64,000 nucleotides of DNA from Taibaiella soli. GTDB lineage: Bacteria; Bacteroidota; Bacteroidia; Chitinophagales; Chitinophagaceae. Location: assembly GCF_003236175.1 (NCBI RefSeq), contig NZ_QKTW01000019.1, positions 69,818 to 133,817 on the forward strand, read 5' to 3'. The notes under the pieces were generated by a model. It made no database searches, had not been told where the DNA came from, and saw only the letters and a program-made list of their open reading frames with translations. The translations under genes and the position numbers were made by a program. Below are positions 44,558-53,995 of this stretch, piece after piece. The number at the start of each line of letters is the position of its first letter. Position 1 is the first letter of the stretch.

Positions 44558-45844
44558 CTAAGGGAACAACATACCATTATACTTATTCACGTCCACAGAC
44601 GGAATAGACGAATGATAATAAGCATTGATCGTGCGAATCATTTCATTGGCAGCCAGCGCATAACCACGCTGTGTCAGGTGCACGCCGTCGAGTGAAAACG
44701 TGCCACCGCTTACATAAGTAGTGGTAAACGTTACACCATTGAACACAACGCCGTTGGTAAATGTTTTCAGATAAGCATTGATATCCACATAGGCGAGCTT
44801 ATAAGTCGCAGCAGCGTTCTGTATAATCTGATTGAATGCAATTGTTGCAGTCTGCACATTCGAAATTTCGGTTGCATCCAGCACGTATTGTTTTGGAATT
44901 GGCTTAAGACTACCCCATCCTGCGCGCAATGAATCCTGTGGCGTAGTCAATATCAGCAATTCACCGTCTTTCGCCTGGCGGAAACCTACCGGAGAATTTA
45001 CATCCTGGATGATGAAATTATTCTGACCTAAAGTAAACGTAATACCAAGCGGTGCATAAGCTGCATTCAGCGAATCTACCTGCCCTTGTCTTGTCAGCAC
45101 TAAGCCATTGATCGGAATAGTAGTAAAATATGGAATGGTGGTTACATCCGGAATATTCATCAGTGCACCTTTCGCCCCGTGTGCGATCAATGCTTCCACT
45201 GTCGCGTTATAGCTTGCTTCAAAAGATGTAGTGCTTGAAATGTCGGTAAGGCCAATGCCACCCACGATACCTTCGCCGCCCGCAGTTGCATAACCGAGCA
45301 CATCATTGCTCCCCAGCCACATGGTAAAGAACGTTGCATTTATTTTCAACGCTTCATCTAATGGCCTTTCCGTAGGACTGGAATAGAATCGTGCTGCATA
45401 TGGATTTAATGTACCGTAGCCCGGATACAGATAATCAATACAACGGATACCTGGCACACCTGTATTATTAAATGGCCCTTGCGCGGCAATATTAGTGGAG
45501 CTACCCGCGGTATCGTTTTGCGTTGCATCAACAGGCGCAAGCGAGCCATTTACGATAGCCAGTACTTTTTTAGGTTCAGGCCAACCGCTTTCACCTGGCA
45601 ATAAAGGCTCTTTAAAATCACCGCCGCCAACGAGCTTAAACTGACCCGCCAGCATAGCAGGGTAAGAATTGACCTGCCCGCTGCGATATAATGACCCATC
45701 AGAATAGCCTGAAGTAAGCGAGTTACCCACCGCGAGGTAAGTAGAAAAATCAGCGTCACCTTTTTGCGGCGTAACTGGTTCTATTTTGGGTTTGCAAGAT
45801 GCTACAGACAATGCAAGCAACCCGAGTATGTATGTTTTCTTCAT
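44558..45844 (-). CDS. SGNH/GDSL-family lipoprotein hydrolase
   Basis: 428 residues. Lipobox VASC at 14-17. SGNH blocks: block I YLAVGNSLTSGY with nucleophile S42 (GNSL in place of GDSL), Gly block VPGIRCID, block III WLGSNDV, block V LDGVHLTQRGY (Asp-His pair). It is therefore a likely active esterase or lipase on the cell surface or periplasm. It follows a FadL-type porin after 18 bases; the pair occurs in other Bacteroidota and suggests release and uptake of a hydrophobic acid. Substrate unknown. Confidence 0.9.
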   Translation of the reverse strand: MKKTYILGLLALSVASCKPKIEPVTPQKGDADFSTYLAVGNSLTSGYSDGSLYRSGQVNSYPAMLAGQFKLVGGGDFKEPLLPGESGWPEPKKVLAIVNGSLAPVDATQNDTAGSSTNIAAQGPFNNTGVPGIRCIDYLYPGYGTLNPYAARFYSSPTERPLDEALKINATFFTMWLGSNDVLGYATAGGEGIVGGIGLTDISSTTSFEASYNATVEALIAHGAKGALMNIPDVTTIPYFTTIPINGLVLTRQGQVDSLNAAYAPLGITFTLGQNNFIIQDVNSPVGFRQAKDGELLILTTPQDSLRAGWGSLKPIPKQYVLDATEISNVQTATIAFNQIIQNAAATYKLAYVDINAYLKTFTNGVVFNGVTFTTTYVSGGTFSLDGVHLTQRGYALAANEMIRTINAYYHSSIPSVDVNKYNGMLFP

Positions 45845-45862
45845 TGTAATTGCTTTTTGTGT

Positions 45863-47098
45863 TTACTTAAAATCATACGAAACGCCTATACCCGGAGTAA
45901 TCGCTTTTGTCTGATATTGTCCGCTAAGGCCGGCAGGAATGAATGTGGAATTTCTTTTTTCAGATGTCACATATTCTACAGCCGCGAGGATGGTCAATTT
46001 TTTTGCTGGCTTGTAAGAAAGACCACCGGTTAGCACCAGACGATTGGCATCCGGCAACTCAGGAGAAACATAACCGTCACGCACCGGAGAAGGATCATAA
46101 GCAATACCCGCCATCAGATTGAATGATTTACAGATTTTGTAGTTGGCACCCGCACGCATTGCCAGTGTGTTTTTGTACAATCTTGGCGTGCGTGTGTTCT
46201 GCAGTTGCGCCGTTTGCTGATCATAGTCAAAACGCAGTGTATCGTAAGATTTCCACCCTACGAGATCAAAGTTTGCCGTTAGCACAAGACGTTCACAGAT
46301 TCTGTAACCCACACCAACAGACAATACCTGAGGCAATGGCAAGGAAGTGGAAAAGCCTGTGTTTGGAAATTCAGAAGACAATGATGTCGGCACATTAAAT
46401 GTTGCGTTACCACTGTTTACTTTCATCTTTACTTCGGAACGGTAAGTAAGACCAAACTGAAGATTTGAATTCGCCTGAATATGAACACCAAGATTATACC
46501 CTAAGCCATTTGCATTTCCTTTCAGCTCAGCTTCGCCGTCCGCGCCGGTTTGATCCTGCACCGGAAGCGCCTGTCGCAGATCCACATTACCTGTTGCATA
46601 CACAAAACCTGCACCCACGCTCACGATATCGGAAACGCGATAACTTACTGTTGGCTGGAAGAAAATACTTTGCAATTTGATCGACTGATTTACATAACGG
46701 CCAGTCCAATCATCGTCCCATTTCAATCCACTACCAAATGGCGTGTACACACCGAGACCAACGCCCAATCTTTTTTGCTTACCTACAGTACCGCCTACAT
46801 AAACATTGAACGGAACAAACGTCTGTTCTTTTGAAGTGTAGGAATAGCCGCCGGTTGGTTGCTGAATGTACTTAGTAGACGGCATAATGAACAAAGCACT
46901 ACCGTAGGCCTGTATACCGTCCATCCGCGACAGACCGGCCGGATTGTAAAAAATGGTAGATGCGTCCCAAACCCAGGCTGCGCCGCCGCCGCCCATTGCC
47001 AATTGTCGAAGCCCTTGCAGATTTAACTGATAGCCCGCGCCAAGGCTCATCACTGCCGGGAACAGCATGGACGTCGCCAATAGTGCATGTTTCTTCAT
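45863..47098 (-). CDS. OmpP1/FadL/TodX family outer-membrane transporter
   Basis: 411 residues. Signal peptide to ~21, then the FadL N-terminal hatch GYQLNLQGLRQLAMGGGGAAWVWDASTIFYNPAGLSRMDG (22-61), followed by about 14 amphipathic strands (VYGGTVGKQKRLGVGLGVYTPFG, WTGRYVNQSIKLQSIFFQP, VGAGFVYATGNV) and terminal aromatic YDFK. Takes up hydrophobic compounds such as fatty acids or aromatics by lateral diffusion. First gene of the operon with the SGNH hydrolase; -7 box at 47165-47172. Confidence 0.92.
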   Translation of the reverse strand: MKKHALLATSMLFPAVMSLGAGYQLNLQGLRQLAMGGGGAAWVWDASTIFYNPAGLSRMDGIQAYGSALFIMPSTKYIQQPTGGYSYTSKEQTFVPFNVYVGGTVGKQKRLGVGLGVYTPFGSGLKWDDDWTGRYVNQSIKLQSIFFQPTVSYRVSDIVSVGAGFVYATGNVDLRQALPVQDQTGADGEAELKGNANGLGYNLGVHIQANSNLQFGLTYRSEVKMKVNSGNATFNVPTSLSSEFPNTGFSTSLPLPQVLSVGVGYRICERLVLTANFDLVGWKSYDTLRFDYDQQTAQLQNTRTPRLYKNTLAMRAGANYKICKSFNLMAGIAYDPSPVRDGYVSPELPDANRLVLTGGLSYKPAKKLTILAAVEYVTSEKRNSTFIPAGLSGQYQTKAITPGIGVSYDFK

Positions 47099-47164
47099 AA
47101 CGAAGTTGTTTTTTGTTGAGAATACAATGAGGAAAAACGAAACTTAACTAAAAGTTAAGGGGAA

Positions 47165-47172
47165 CAAATGTA
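47165..47172 (-). promoter_or_regulatory. -7 promoter element of the FadL-SGNH operon
   Basis: Minus-strand TACATTTG matches TAnnTTTG; leader about 60 bases. Confidence 0.45.
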
Positions 47173-47216
47173 ATAAACAACAGACATGATTTATCCACGA
47201 TATAAAAAAGGCTCCA

Positions 47217-47912
47217 TCAACTTGCAATCGCGATGGTCACAAAACTCGTGCCAACAGCACCGGCTTCCAGTACTGCTAAAGATGCGGCTTCCAGCGTTGC
47301 GCCGCTCGTAAGTACGTCATCAATCAGCAATACATGCTTTCCTTCAATCGCAATATTCGGTTTAAATGCCCCGCTCACATTTTCAAGTCGCTCCAAACGC
47401 GTTTTCTGTGTCTGACTTTCTGTATGCCGCACACGCAGCAATCCATTCTCGGCAACTGGTATTTGTAACAATTTGCCCATTGCAGCAGCCACAACGAAGC
47501 TTTGATTAAAACCACGCTCCCGTTCTTTTTTCGCATGTAGCGGAATAGGAATAATAAGGTCAATTTCATTGATCCATGAAGTAGTACGCAGCTCTCTTGC
47601 AAATTCCGTTCCGAGAAAAACACCTGTTTTTTTCTTGCCTTTATACTTGAGCCCATGTAATAAATGTTGCAACAAACCTTTTTCCGTAAAGTAAGCAAAA
47701 GAAGTACCGTAACTATAAGGGACACGACCAGCCAATCGCATTGCGGACTCATTTTCGGGGATATGATGATAGGCGGTGCGTGGCAATAATTGTTTGCAAT
47801 GCAAACACAGAACCGATTCATCAGCCACCAGCGAGCGGCTACAGCCTTCACATAAATTGGGGAAGAACAGATGCACGAAGCCTTCGTACATCTGCTTTAT
47901 TTTTTCTTTCAT
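47217..47912 (-). CDS. ComF family phosphoribosyltransferase-like protein
   Basis: 231 residues. N-terminal zinc ribbon with CxxC pairs (CEGC, CLHC, residues ~19-40), YTEKGLLQHLLHGLKYKGKKK, IIPIPLHAKKERERGFNQS and the PRPP loop VLLIDDVLTSGATLEA (~195-210). ComF proteins assist DNA uptake or processing during natural transformation; the exact chemistry is unsettled. It begins 21 bases after radA on the same strand, so two recombination or competence-linked genes share an operon. Confidence 0.9.
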   Translation of the reverse strand: MKEKIKQMYEGFVHLFFPNLCEGCSRSLVADESVLCLHCKQLLPRTAYHHIPENESAMRLAGRVPYSYGTSFAYFTEKGLLQHLLHGLKYKGKKKTGVFLGTEFARELRTTSWINEIDLIIPIPLHAKKERERGFNQSFVVAAAMGKLLQIPVAENGLLRVRHTESQTQKTRLERLENVSGAFKPNIAIEGKHVLLIDDVLTSGATLEAASLAVLEAGAVGTSFVTIAIAS

Positions 47913-47933
47913 AGAGATAGCAACGAATGTAGT

Positions 47934-49310
47934 TTAAAACAACATCCCGTAAACTTCCTCTATTTTGTTGACTGGTTTGATTGCAATATTGTAATTCGCC
48001 TTTGGCAAACCCTTGGCATTTGCCTTTGGAATGAAGATAGCGTCCATGCCGAGCTTTTCAGCTTCGGCAATTCGCTGATCAATTCGATTTACGGCACGGA
48101 TTTCTCCCGACAAACCAATTTCTCCGACCAAAGAAATATTTGATGGCAATGTTTTGTCTTCATACGAAGAAAGCAATGCACAAACCACGGCAAGCTCAAT
48201 AGAAGGGTCTTCTACTTTGATGCCACCTGCAATATTGACGAAAACATCTTTTACGCCGAAATGAAACCCGCCGCGCTTTTCCAGTACAGCAAGCAACAAC
48301 TGTAAGCGACGCAGATCAAGGCCGCTTACGGTACGTTGTGGAGTGCCATAAACAGCGTGTGTAACCAATGCCTGCACTTCGATCATCAGCGGACGAAGCC
48401 CTTCAATGGTTGCAGCAATAGCAACACCACTCAGCGGTTCGTCGTGCTGTGACAAAAGAATTTCGGAAGGATTACTCACGGGACGCATTCCCTGGGTCAC
48501 CATTTCATAAATGCCCAGTTCCGAAGTAGAACCAAAACGGTTTTTAAGCGTGCGCAAAATACGGTAGGCATAATGACGGTCACCTTCAAACTGAAGCACA
48601 GTATCAACCATATGCTCCAAAACTTTTGGGCCAGCAATGGAACCATCTTTAGTAATATGACCGATGATGCAGACCGGGATATTGGAGGTCTTTGCAAAAC
48701 GTTGCAGCTCGGCCGCACATTCGCGTACTTGCGATACACTGCCCGCTGCCGAAGACACATAAGGTGATTCTAATGTCTGGATAGAATCAATGATAAGTAA
48801 TTGTGGTCTTACTTTTTTCGCTTCCTGGAAAATCGTCTGTGTATCGGTGGCAGTCAGCAGAAATAAATTCGGATTGCTAATACCAAGACGGTCGGCGCGT
48901 AGTTTTATTTGTTGGGCGCTTTCTTCACCAGAAACATAAAGTGTGCCACCGGCATTTTGCCATTGCATCGCTGCCTGAAGGAAAAGCGTAGACTTACCAA
49001 TACCAGGTTCGCCGGCAACCAATACTACCGAACCCGGCACAATTCCTCCGCCTAATACCCGGTTCAATTCCGGATCAGGCAATATCATTCTTATTTCTTC
49101 TTGTGTGATGATTTCGGCAATGCGATGTGCTTTCTTTTTTTCCTTGGGTTCTTCGTCCCAGATGGTCGCCGATTTACCATTACTGTCTTCTTTCTGGATC
49201 ACTTCTTCCACCATCGTGTTCCACATGCCGCAGGCGGTACATTTACCCACCCATTTCGGACTTTCATAGCCACATTGCTGACAGAAAAAGGCCGTTTTCG
49301 TTTTTGCCAT
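47934..49310 (-). CDS. radA: DNA repair helicase-like protein RadA/Sms
   Basis: 458 residues from ATG 49310 (the 12 upstream in-frame residues are not family-like). C4 zinc finger FCQQCGYESPKWVGKCTACG (residues 9-28), Walker A GEPGIGKST, Walker B LLIIDSIQT, the RadA-specific KNRFGS motif (RTLKNRFGSTSELGIYEM) and a Lon-like C-terminal domain (GGIKVEDPSIELAVVCALLSS, GEIGLSGEIRAV). Acts in branch migration during recombination. First gene of radA-comF. Its leader contains a terminator-like hairpin (49330-49366). Confidence 0.96.
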   Translation of the reverse strand: MAKTKTAFFCQQCGYESPKWVGKCTACGMWNTMVEEVIQKEDSNGKSATIWDEEPKEKKKAHRIAEIITQEEIRMILPDPELNRVLGGGIVPGSVVLVAGEPGIGKSTLFLQAAMQWQNAGGTLYVSGEESAQQIKLRADRLGISNPNLFLLTATDTQTIFQEAKKVRPQLLIIDSIQTLESPYVSSAAGSVSQVRECAAELQRFAKTSNIPVCIIGHITKDGSIAGPKVLEHMVDTVLQFEGDRHYAYRILRTLKNRFGSTSELGIYEMVTQGMRPVSNPSEILLSQHDEPLSGVAIAATIEGLRPLMIEVQALVTHAVYGTPQRTVSGLDLRRLQLLLAVLEKRGGFHFGVKDVFVNIAGGIKVEDPSIELAVVCALLSSYEDKTLPSNISLVGEIGLSGEIRAVNRIDQRIAEAEKLGMDAIFIPKANAKGLPKANYNIAIKPVNKIEEVYGMLF

Positions 49311-49329
49311 AGTGAATGCTAAAATACCT

Positions 49330-49366
49330 AAAAACAAAAGAGCCATCGGAGGAATCCGGCGGCTCT
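49330..49366 (-). terminator. Terminator-like hairpin inside the radA leader (possible attenuator)
   Basis: Minus strand: AGAGCC-gc-CGGA ttcc TCCG-at-GGCTCT followed by TTTGTTTTT. It lies between the radA -7 box and the radA ATG, so transcripts would meet it before the gene. Confidence 0.6.
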
Positions 49367-49399
49367 CACTTACTAACCCATTAAATTCACAACTTGATA

Positions 49400-49407
49400 C
49401 AAATGTA
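49400..49407 (-). promoter_or_regulatory. -7 promoter element of radA-comF
   Basis: Minus-strand TACATTTG matches TAnnTTTG. Expected start about 49394, giving a leader of about 84 bases. Confidence 0.5.
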
Positions 49408-49688
49408 GTAAACCCGTCCGAACGAAAAAAATGGATTTAAGGCATTGATCTATTGTCAGTTTGTCGCAGCAAGGGGTTAGGGCTCAATTTCACTTTATTG
49501 CATATAATTACCAAGATGAAATTGCGCTAAATTTTATCCTTTCATGCCAAAATGGCAAGTATTAATAACAAAACGGTAAAACCGGAGCACAAAGAAAGTG
49601 ACACTTATAGATAGTAAAAATTATACATAACTGACATTTCCTTTTGGGTACGTATTTTGCAGTGTTTTAGTATAAAACAGACCACATT
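49408..49688. other. Divergent gap between radA and the M3 peptidase gene
   Basis: AT-rich sequence without a supported gene. A TATTTTG (49653-49659) lies 30 bases before ATG 49689; it has one base fewer than the TAnnTTTG spacing, so it is only a weak promoter candidate. Nothing else stands out. Confidence 0.4.
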
Positions 49689-51416
49689 ATGAATGAAACA
49701 ACCGTACAGATAGAAAAAATACAACGACATTTTCTTCCGGAAGATTATACTGTAACCACCTGGGAAACACTTCAGCCTTATTTCGACAACCTGATTAACA
49801 GGCAGTTAGACTCTAAAGCAGCCTTAGACCAATGGTTGCTCGACGTGAGCGAGCTGGAAGCTGTTGTGAGCGAAGATGTTTGCTGGCGCCAGATCCGTAT
49901 GACCTGCGACACAACGGACCCTAAGCTCGAGGAAGCATTTACCTATTTCGTGATGGAAATTGAGCCAAAAATGAAGCCTTACGGCTTTGAACTCAACAAA
50001 AAACTGGTTGCATGCCCATTTGCGAAAGACCTCGATCATGACATGTATTTCCCTTACCTGAGAAGTGTAAAAAATGCAATTGACATTTATCGTGAAAACA
50101 ATGTGCCAATTCAGGCAGAGTTAAATGTACTCGCACAACAGTATGGTGTGATTGCCGGTAAGATGACCGTGCATGTAAACGACAAAGAATACACTTTACA
50201 ACAAGCGGCAAAATTCCTCCAGAACCCGGATCGCGCATTGCGTCAGCAAGTGTTTGAAAAAGTTTCAACACGTCGCATGCAAGACAAAGATCAAATGGAC
50301 GAACTGTTTGACAAACTACTGGTCCGTCGCCAGCAGGTAGCTGTAAACGCAGGTTTTGAAAACTACCGTGATTATAAATTCCGCGAGCTCGGCCGTTTTG
50401 ATTATACACCGGAAGATTGCTTTGCATTTCATGATGCTGTACGTGAGCACATTTTGCCATTGCAAAAAATACTGATCGAATATCGCAGAAAAAAACTGGG
50501 CATTGATGTAATGCGTCCATGGGATACCGATGCGGAACCAGAAGGCATACAACCGCTGCATCCTTTCACTGGTGGAAAAGAACTGACAGAAAAAGCAATT
50601 GAGGTATTCAATAAACTGCGTCCATTCTTCGCAGAATGCCTGAACACTATGCGCGAAATGGGACGTCTGGATCTGGAAAGCCGCATCGGTAAAGCACCGG
50701 GCGGTTATAACTGTCCTTTGGCAGAAACCGGCGTTCCGTTCATCTTTATGAATGCTGCCGGAACAATGGGCGATGTCATCACTATGATGCACGAAGGCGG
50801 CCACGCCGTTCACTCTTTCCTTTCGCATGAATTACCACTGAGCGCGATGAAGGAATATCCGATGGAAATTGCGGAACTAGCCAGCATGAGTATGGAATTA
50901 TTTACAATGGAACACTGGGATACTTTCTTCCCGGATGTAAATGAACTGCACCGTGCACAACTGGAAGAGCTGGAACGTGTGATTGATGTGCTACCATGGA
51001 TTGCTACAATCGACAAATTCCAACACTGGTTGTACACAAATCCGGGGCATACCAAAGAACAGCGTCAGGAAGCATGGATGCGTATCTTAAATGAATTTTC
51101 TACTGGCACCGTTGATTGGACTGGTTTTGAAGATTATCGCGCGCATATCTGGCAAAAACAACTGCATTTGTTTGAAGTACCATTCTACTATATTGAATAT
51201 GGCATTGCACAACTGGGCGCTATTGCAATGTGGCGTCAATATCGTGGTAATAAAGAACAGGCGTTGGATAATTATTCAAACGCATTGAGCCTCGGCTATA
51301 CCAAAACGCTAAAAGAATTGTATGCAGCGGCTGGTATCAAATTTGATTTCAGTCCGGCTTATGTAAAAGAACTGGGAACTTTTGTTCAAGAGCGCATGAA
51401 AGAAATGGGAGTGTAA
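49689..51416 (+). CDS. M3 family oligoendopeptidase (PepF-like)
   Basis: 575 residues, zinc metallopeptidase that cuts short peptides in the cytoplasm (no signal peptide). The zinc site is H368-E369-x-x-H372 in MMHEGGHAVHSFLSHE, with the third ligand expected in the following helix (EYPMEIAELASMSME, E in EIAELAS). The N-terminal helical part and RRQQVAVNAGFENYRDYKF and the C-terminal PFYYIEYGIAQLGAIAMW are typical of M3B oligoendopeptidase F. Single gene; a long palindromic terminator follows. Confidence 0.92.
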   Translation: MNETTVQIEKIQRHFLPEDYTVTTWETLQPYFDNLINRQLDSKAALDQWLLDVSELEAVVSEDVCWRQIRMTCDTTDPKLEEAFTYFVMEIEPKMKPYGFELNKKLVACPFAKDLDHDMYFPYLRSVKNAIDIYRENNVPIQAELNVLAQQYGVIAGKMTVHVNDKEYTLQQAAKFLQNPDRALRQQVFEKVSTRRMQDKDQMDELFDKLLVRRQQVAVNAGFENYRDYKFRELGRFDYTPEDCFAFHDAVREHILPLQKILIEYRRKKLGIDVMRPWDTDAEPEGIQPLHPFTGGKELTEKAIEVFNKLRPFFAECLNTMREMGRLDLESRIGKAPGGYNCPLAETGVPFIFMNAAGTMGDVITMMHEGGHAVHSFLSHELPLSAMKEYPMEIAELASMSMELFTMEHWDTFFPDVNELHRAQLEELERVIDVLPWIATIDKFQHWLYTNPGHTKEQRQEAWMRILNEFSTGTVDWTGFEDYRAHIWQKQLHLFEVPFYYIEYGIAQLGAIAMWRQYRGNKEQALDNYSNALSLGYTKTLKELYAAAGIKFDFSPAYVKELGTFVQERMKEMGV

Positions 51417-51571
51417 ATATTGGCGATTGAATATTTGAGATTTAAGATTGGCTTAACGCGAGTTCGTACTCGAGCTGCTCATCCATCCCGACGCAGGAGG
51501 GATCCCGCGAAAATACAAAGCCCATGTTGCGCCGGACGTTTCCTATCGTCGACGTGACACCTGGAAATACT

Positions 51572-51621
51572 TAAAATAGAAAAGGATTTGTGAGTTAACT
51601 CACAAATCCTTTTCTATTTTA
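51572..51621. terminator. 50-bp perfect palindrome between convergent peptidase genes
   Basis: Two 25-base arms with no loop, centred on GAGTT|AACTC at 51596/51597; arms run through AAGGATTTGTGAG and end in A/T runs, so it works as a terminator in both directions. A related palindrome occurs at 54271-54306. Confidence 0.85.
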
Positions 51622-51664
51622 TACCACAAATAAATCAGACATCAGGAAATCAGCGATCAAAATG

Positions 51665-53995
51665 CTACTCCATTATCTGGAACTTCACAGTTTGTCTTCC
51701 TTCGAGCTTCAGAAAATACATACCAGACTGAAGATTATTTAATGAAATTTGAAGATCATTTTCTCCTTCCTGAACTGCCAGGCCGCGAGTCATTACTACG
51801 CGACCAACGATGTCTGTAATAATCAACGACTGTGATTCGGTTTGCGAAGCCGTGAAACGGATATTGATCGCATTTCTTGCCGGATTCGGATAAATTGTCA
51901 AATCGTTTTCATCCAGTGTACTGAAAGCTGTTGACTTTATACCTTCAGTACTGTCTTCACCGTCATCCAAGAGCTGATTAACACTGGAAGTGCCTACGTG
52001 CAAAGTATAGCATGCATTGGCACTATAGGCTCCCGCATAACCATAAACCTGCAGATAATAACTGGCGCCTTTAGTTGGTGTGTTGTAAGTAATGCTTTCC
52101 GATGTTGTTCCTCCATTTTGCGAAATGCCCAATTGCTTTCCGTTACTATTATACAAACGGATATCGTAGTCAGCCGGCAAATTGGTAAGTGTAACTTTAA
52201 ATTTAGGAGCTGCATTTGTAGTCGTAAACTTAAACCAATCTTTATCGGTAGTGGAACTGATTAAAGCAGCGATGTCCGTATTTACAGGAATTGATTTTGC
52301 AGTATTCTGCGTGTTGTTGCTTTCGTAATTATCTGCACAAGCCGGTGGAGGTGGCGTAGTGTTACCTAGCCCCACTGCGGTCCATGCATTAGTCACCTGC
52401 AGTACTTCATTACTGCCGGCTCCATACAAATCCGTCGCGGCCTTGATTGAATAAGTACGGGTATCTGCATATTGGGACGTAGGTGTTAAATAAAGCGTCA
52501 ATGTCCGGTAAAGTATGGCTGCTGCTTTGCCTATTCCTATCCCGGAAACACTATAAGAAGTACCGTTATCATTTACGCCACTATTGCCTGCAGACACCAG
52601 AAAATACCAATAATTAAGTACACCGCTGTTCGTGTGAACGCCGCCATTATCAGCGCCTCCGGTTGCCCAGTTAACACCTTTATAGGTATTGGGCTGCCCA
52701 TAACTTTTCGGATCACTCATGGAACGGAGCGTGTAGAAATCAGAACCGATCAGCCAGTTCGCGTTATTCGGTCTTGCATAAAATTCAATGCTAGTGCCCA
52801 TACAATCACTAATTCCTTCATTAAGCGCACCGCTCTCATAGCTGTAATTCAAATTTGCAGTAAAGGACGTAAGACCATGTGTAATTTCATGGCCGCAAAC
52901 GTCCAGCGCGGTTAATGGCTTATTTCCATCAGTAGCATTGCCATCTCCATAAGTCATGCGCGTACCATCCCAGAAAGCGTTAAAATAATTCTGGCTGTAG
53001 TGCACATAACTGTTGATTGCATAGCCATTTCCATCAATACTGTTACGATTAAAATTATTCTTATAAAAATCATAAGTCATTTCAGCACCCCAATGCGCAT
53101 CTGTGGCATATTGATCCAAATTGGCGTTTACATTATTCCAGATATCGTCCGCATCCGTAAAGTCAACGGCGTTACTATAATTGGTAGTCTTTTTAAGATT
53201 GTACGTCTGAACACCGTTACCACGAGTCGCCTCTCTTAAACGATAAGAGCCATTATAACTATCTGTCTGAATCGTTTGGGTTCCGCTATACCCAGTCTGC
53301 GCAGTGCCCGTTGCAGCTGTATTATGCATCAGCTCTCTTGCTCCTAATACAGTTCCCGTCTCTGCATCTATAAAATAAATCCGGCGGCCGACAGGATCCT
53401 GAGCATAAATGTCCAGCTTATAAGCGAGCCTCATTTTAGCAGGACTAATTTCGTTTTCTCCCGCGTAATAAACCAATGTGGCATTGGGGTAAAAAGTAGC
53501 ATTCGGATTGTTACTTTCCCTTTTAAGGAAGGCTTCTTCCTCGGCGCTTTGCCATTTATAAGACCTGGCACCAAACGCGTGCATGGCCTTTTGCAAAGCA
53601 TCTTCTGCAGTCAGTGCCGGTTTAGTCTCCAGGTTATTCTGAGCGCCATCAACCCATGCTCCATTTTGGCTCAAAACCTTTCCGTCTCCTACATGAACAA
53701 TATACAATGCACCCTCGACCGGAATTCCGTTAAGTTGCTGCTGATACCGATAATGTTCCTGTTTTAGTTGCGGGTCAGCATCCACCCGCATCAACGAAGC
53801 AGGGGTTTCCGTAAATCCGCCATTTTGTTGCAACCAAATTTTACCCTTCACAAAAGGAGGTTCCTGACCTTTTTTAAATTCTACAACAGAAGGGTACATT
53901 CCTTCATTTCCCGGTTGAACTTTTTCAGCAGTTTGCCCAAAAACTAAAGTTGAGCTTAAGCCGGAGAGAAAAAGCAGCGTAATTTTTCGTTTCAT
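51665..53995 (-). CDS. Secreted M4 (thermolysin-like) metalloprotease with T9SS sorting tail
   Basis: 776 residues. Signal peptide to ~20 (STLVFGQ); FTP/PepSY propeptide ~60-220; M4 peptidase ~240-560 with H369-E370-x-x-H373 (DVCGHEITHGLTSF), third ligand E393 (GALNEGISD) and catalytic His region GGVHTNSGVLNYWYFL; PPC domain ~575-670 (SIPVNTDIAALISSTTDKDW, YYLQVYGYAGAYS); type A sorting domain ~700-776 (LTIYPNPARNAINI, GRVVMTRGLAVQ, LQSGMYFLKLEG). Expected to be secreted as a zymogen through Sec and T9SS and to degrade extracellular protein. No exact promoter box found in the 389-base upstream gap. Confidence 0.94.
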   Translation of the reverse strand: MKRKITLLFLSGLSSTLVFGQTAEKVQPGNEGMYPSVVEFKKGQEPPFVKGKIWLQQNGGFTETPASLMRVDADPQLKQEHYRYQQQLNGIPVEGALYIVHVGDGKVLSQNGAWVDGAQNNLETKPALTAEDALQKAMHAFGARSYKWQSAEEEAFLKRESNNPNATFYPNATLVYYAGENEISPAKMRLAYKLDIYAQDPVGRRIYFIDAETGTVLGARELMHNTAATGTAQTGYSGTQTIQTDSYNGSYRLREATRGNGVQTYNLKKTTNYSNAVDFTDADDIWNNVNANLDQYATDAHWGAEMTYDFYKNNFNRNSIDGNGYAINSYVHYSQNYFNAFWDGTRMTYGDGNATDGNKPLTALDVCGHEITHGLTSFTANLNYSYESGALNEGISDCMGTSIEFYARPNNANWLIGSDFYTLRSMSDPKSYGQPNTYKGVNWATGGADNGGVHTNSGVLNYWYFLVSAGNSGVNDNGTSYSVSGIGIGKAAAILYRTLTLYLTPTSQYADTRTYSIKAATDLYGAGSNEVLQVTNAWTAVGLGNTTPPPPACADNYESNNTQNTAKSIPVNTDIAALISSTTDKDWFKFTTTNAAPKFKVTLTNLPADYDIRLYNSNGKQLGISQNGGTTSESITYNTPTKGASYYLQVYGYAGAYSANACYTLHVGTSSVNQLLDDGEDSTEGIKSTAFSTLDENDLTIYPNPARNAINIRFTASQTESQSLIITDIVGRVVMTRGLAVQEGENDLQISLNNLQSGMYFLKLEGRQTVKFQIME

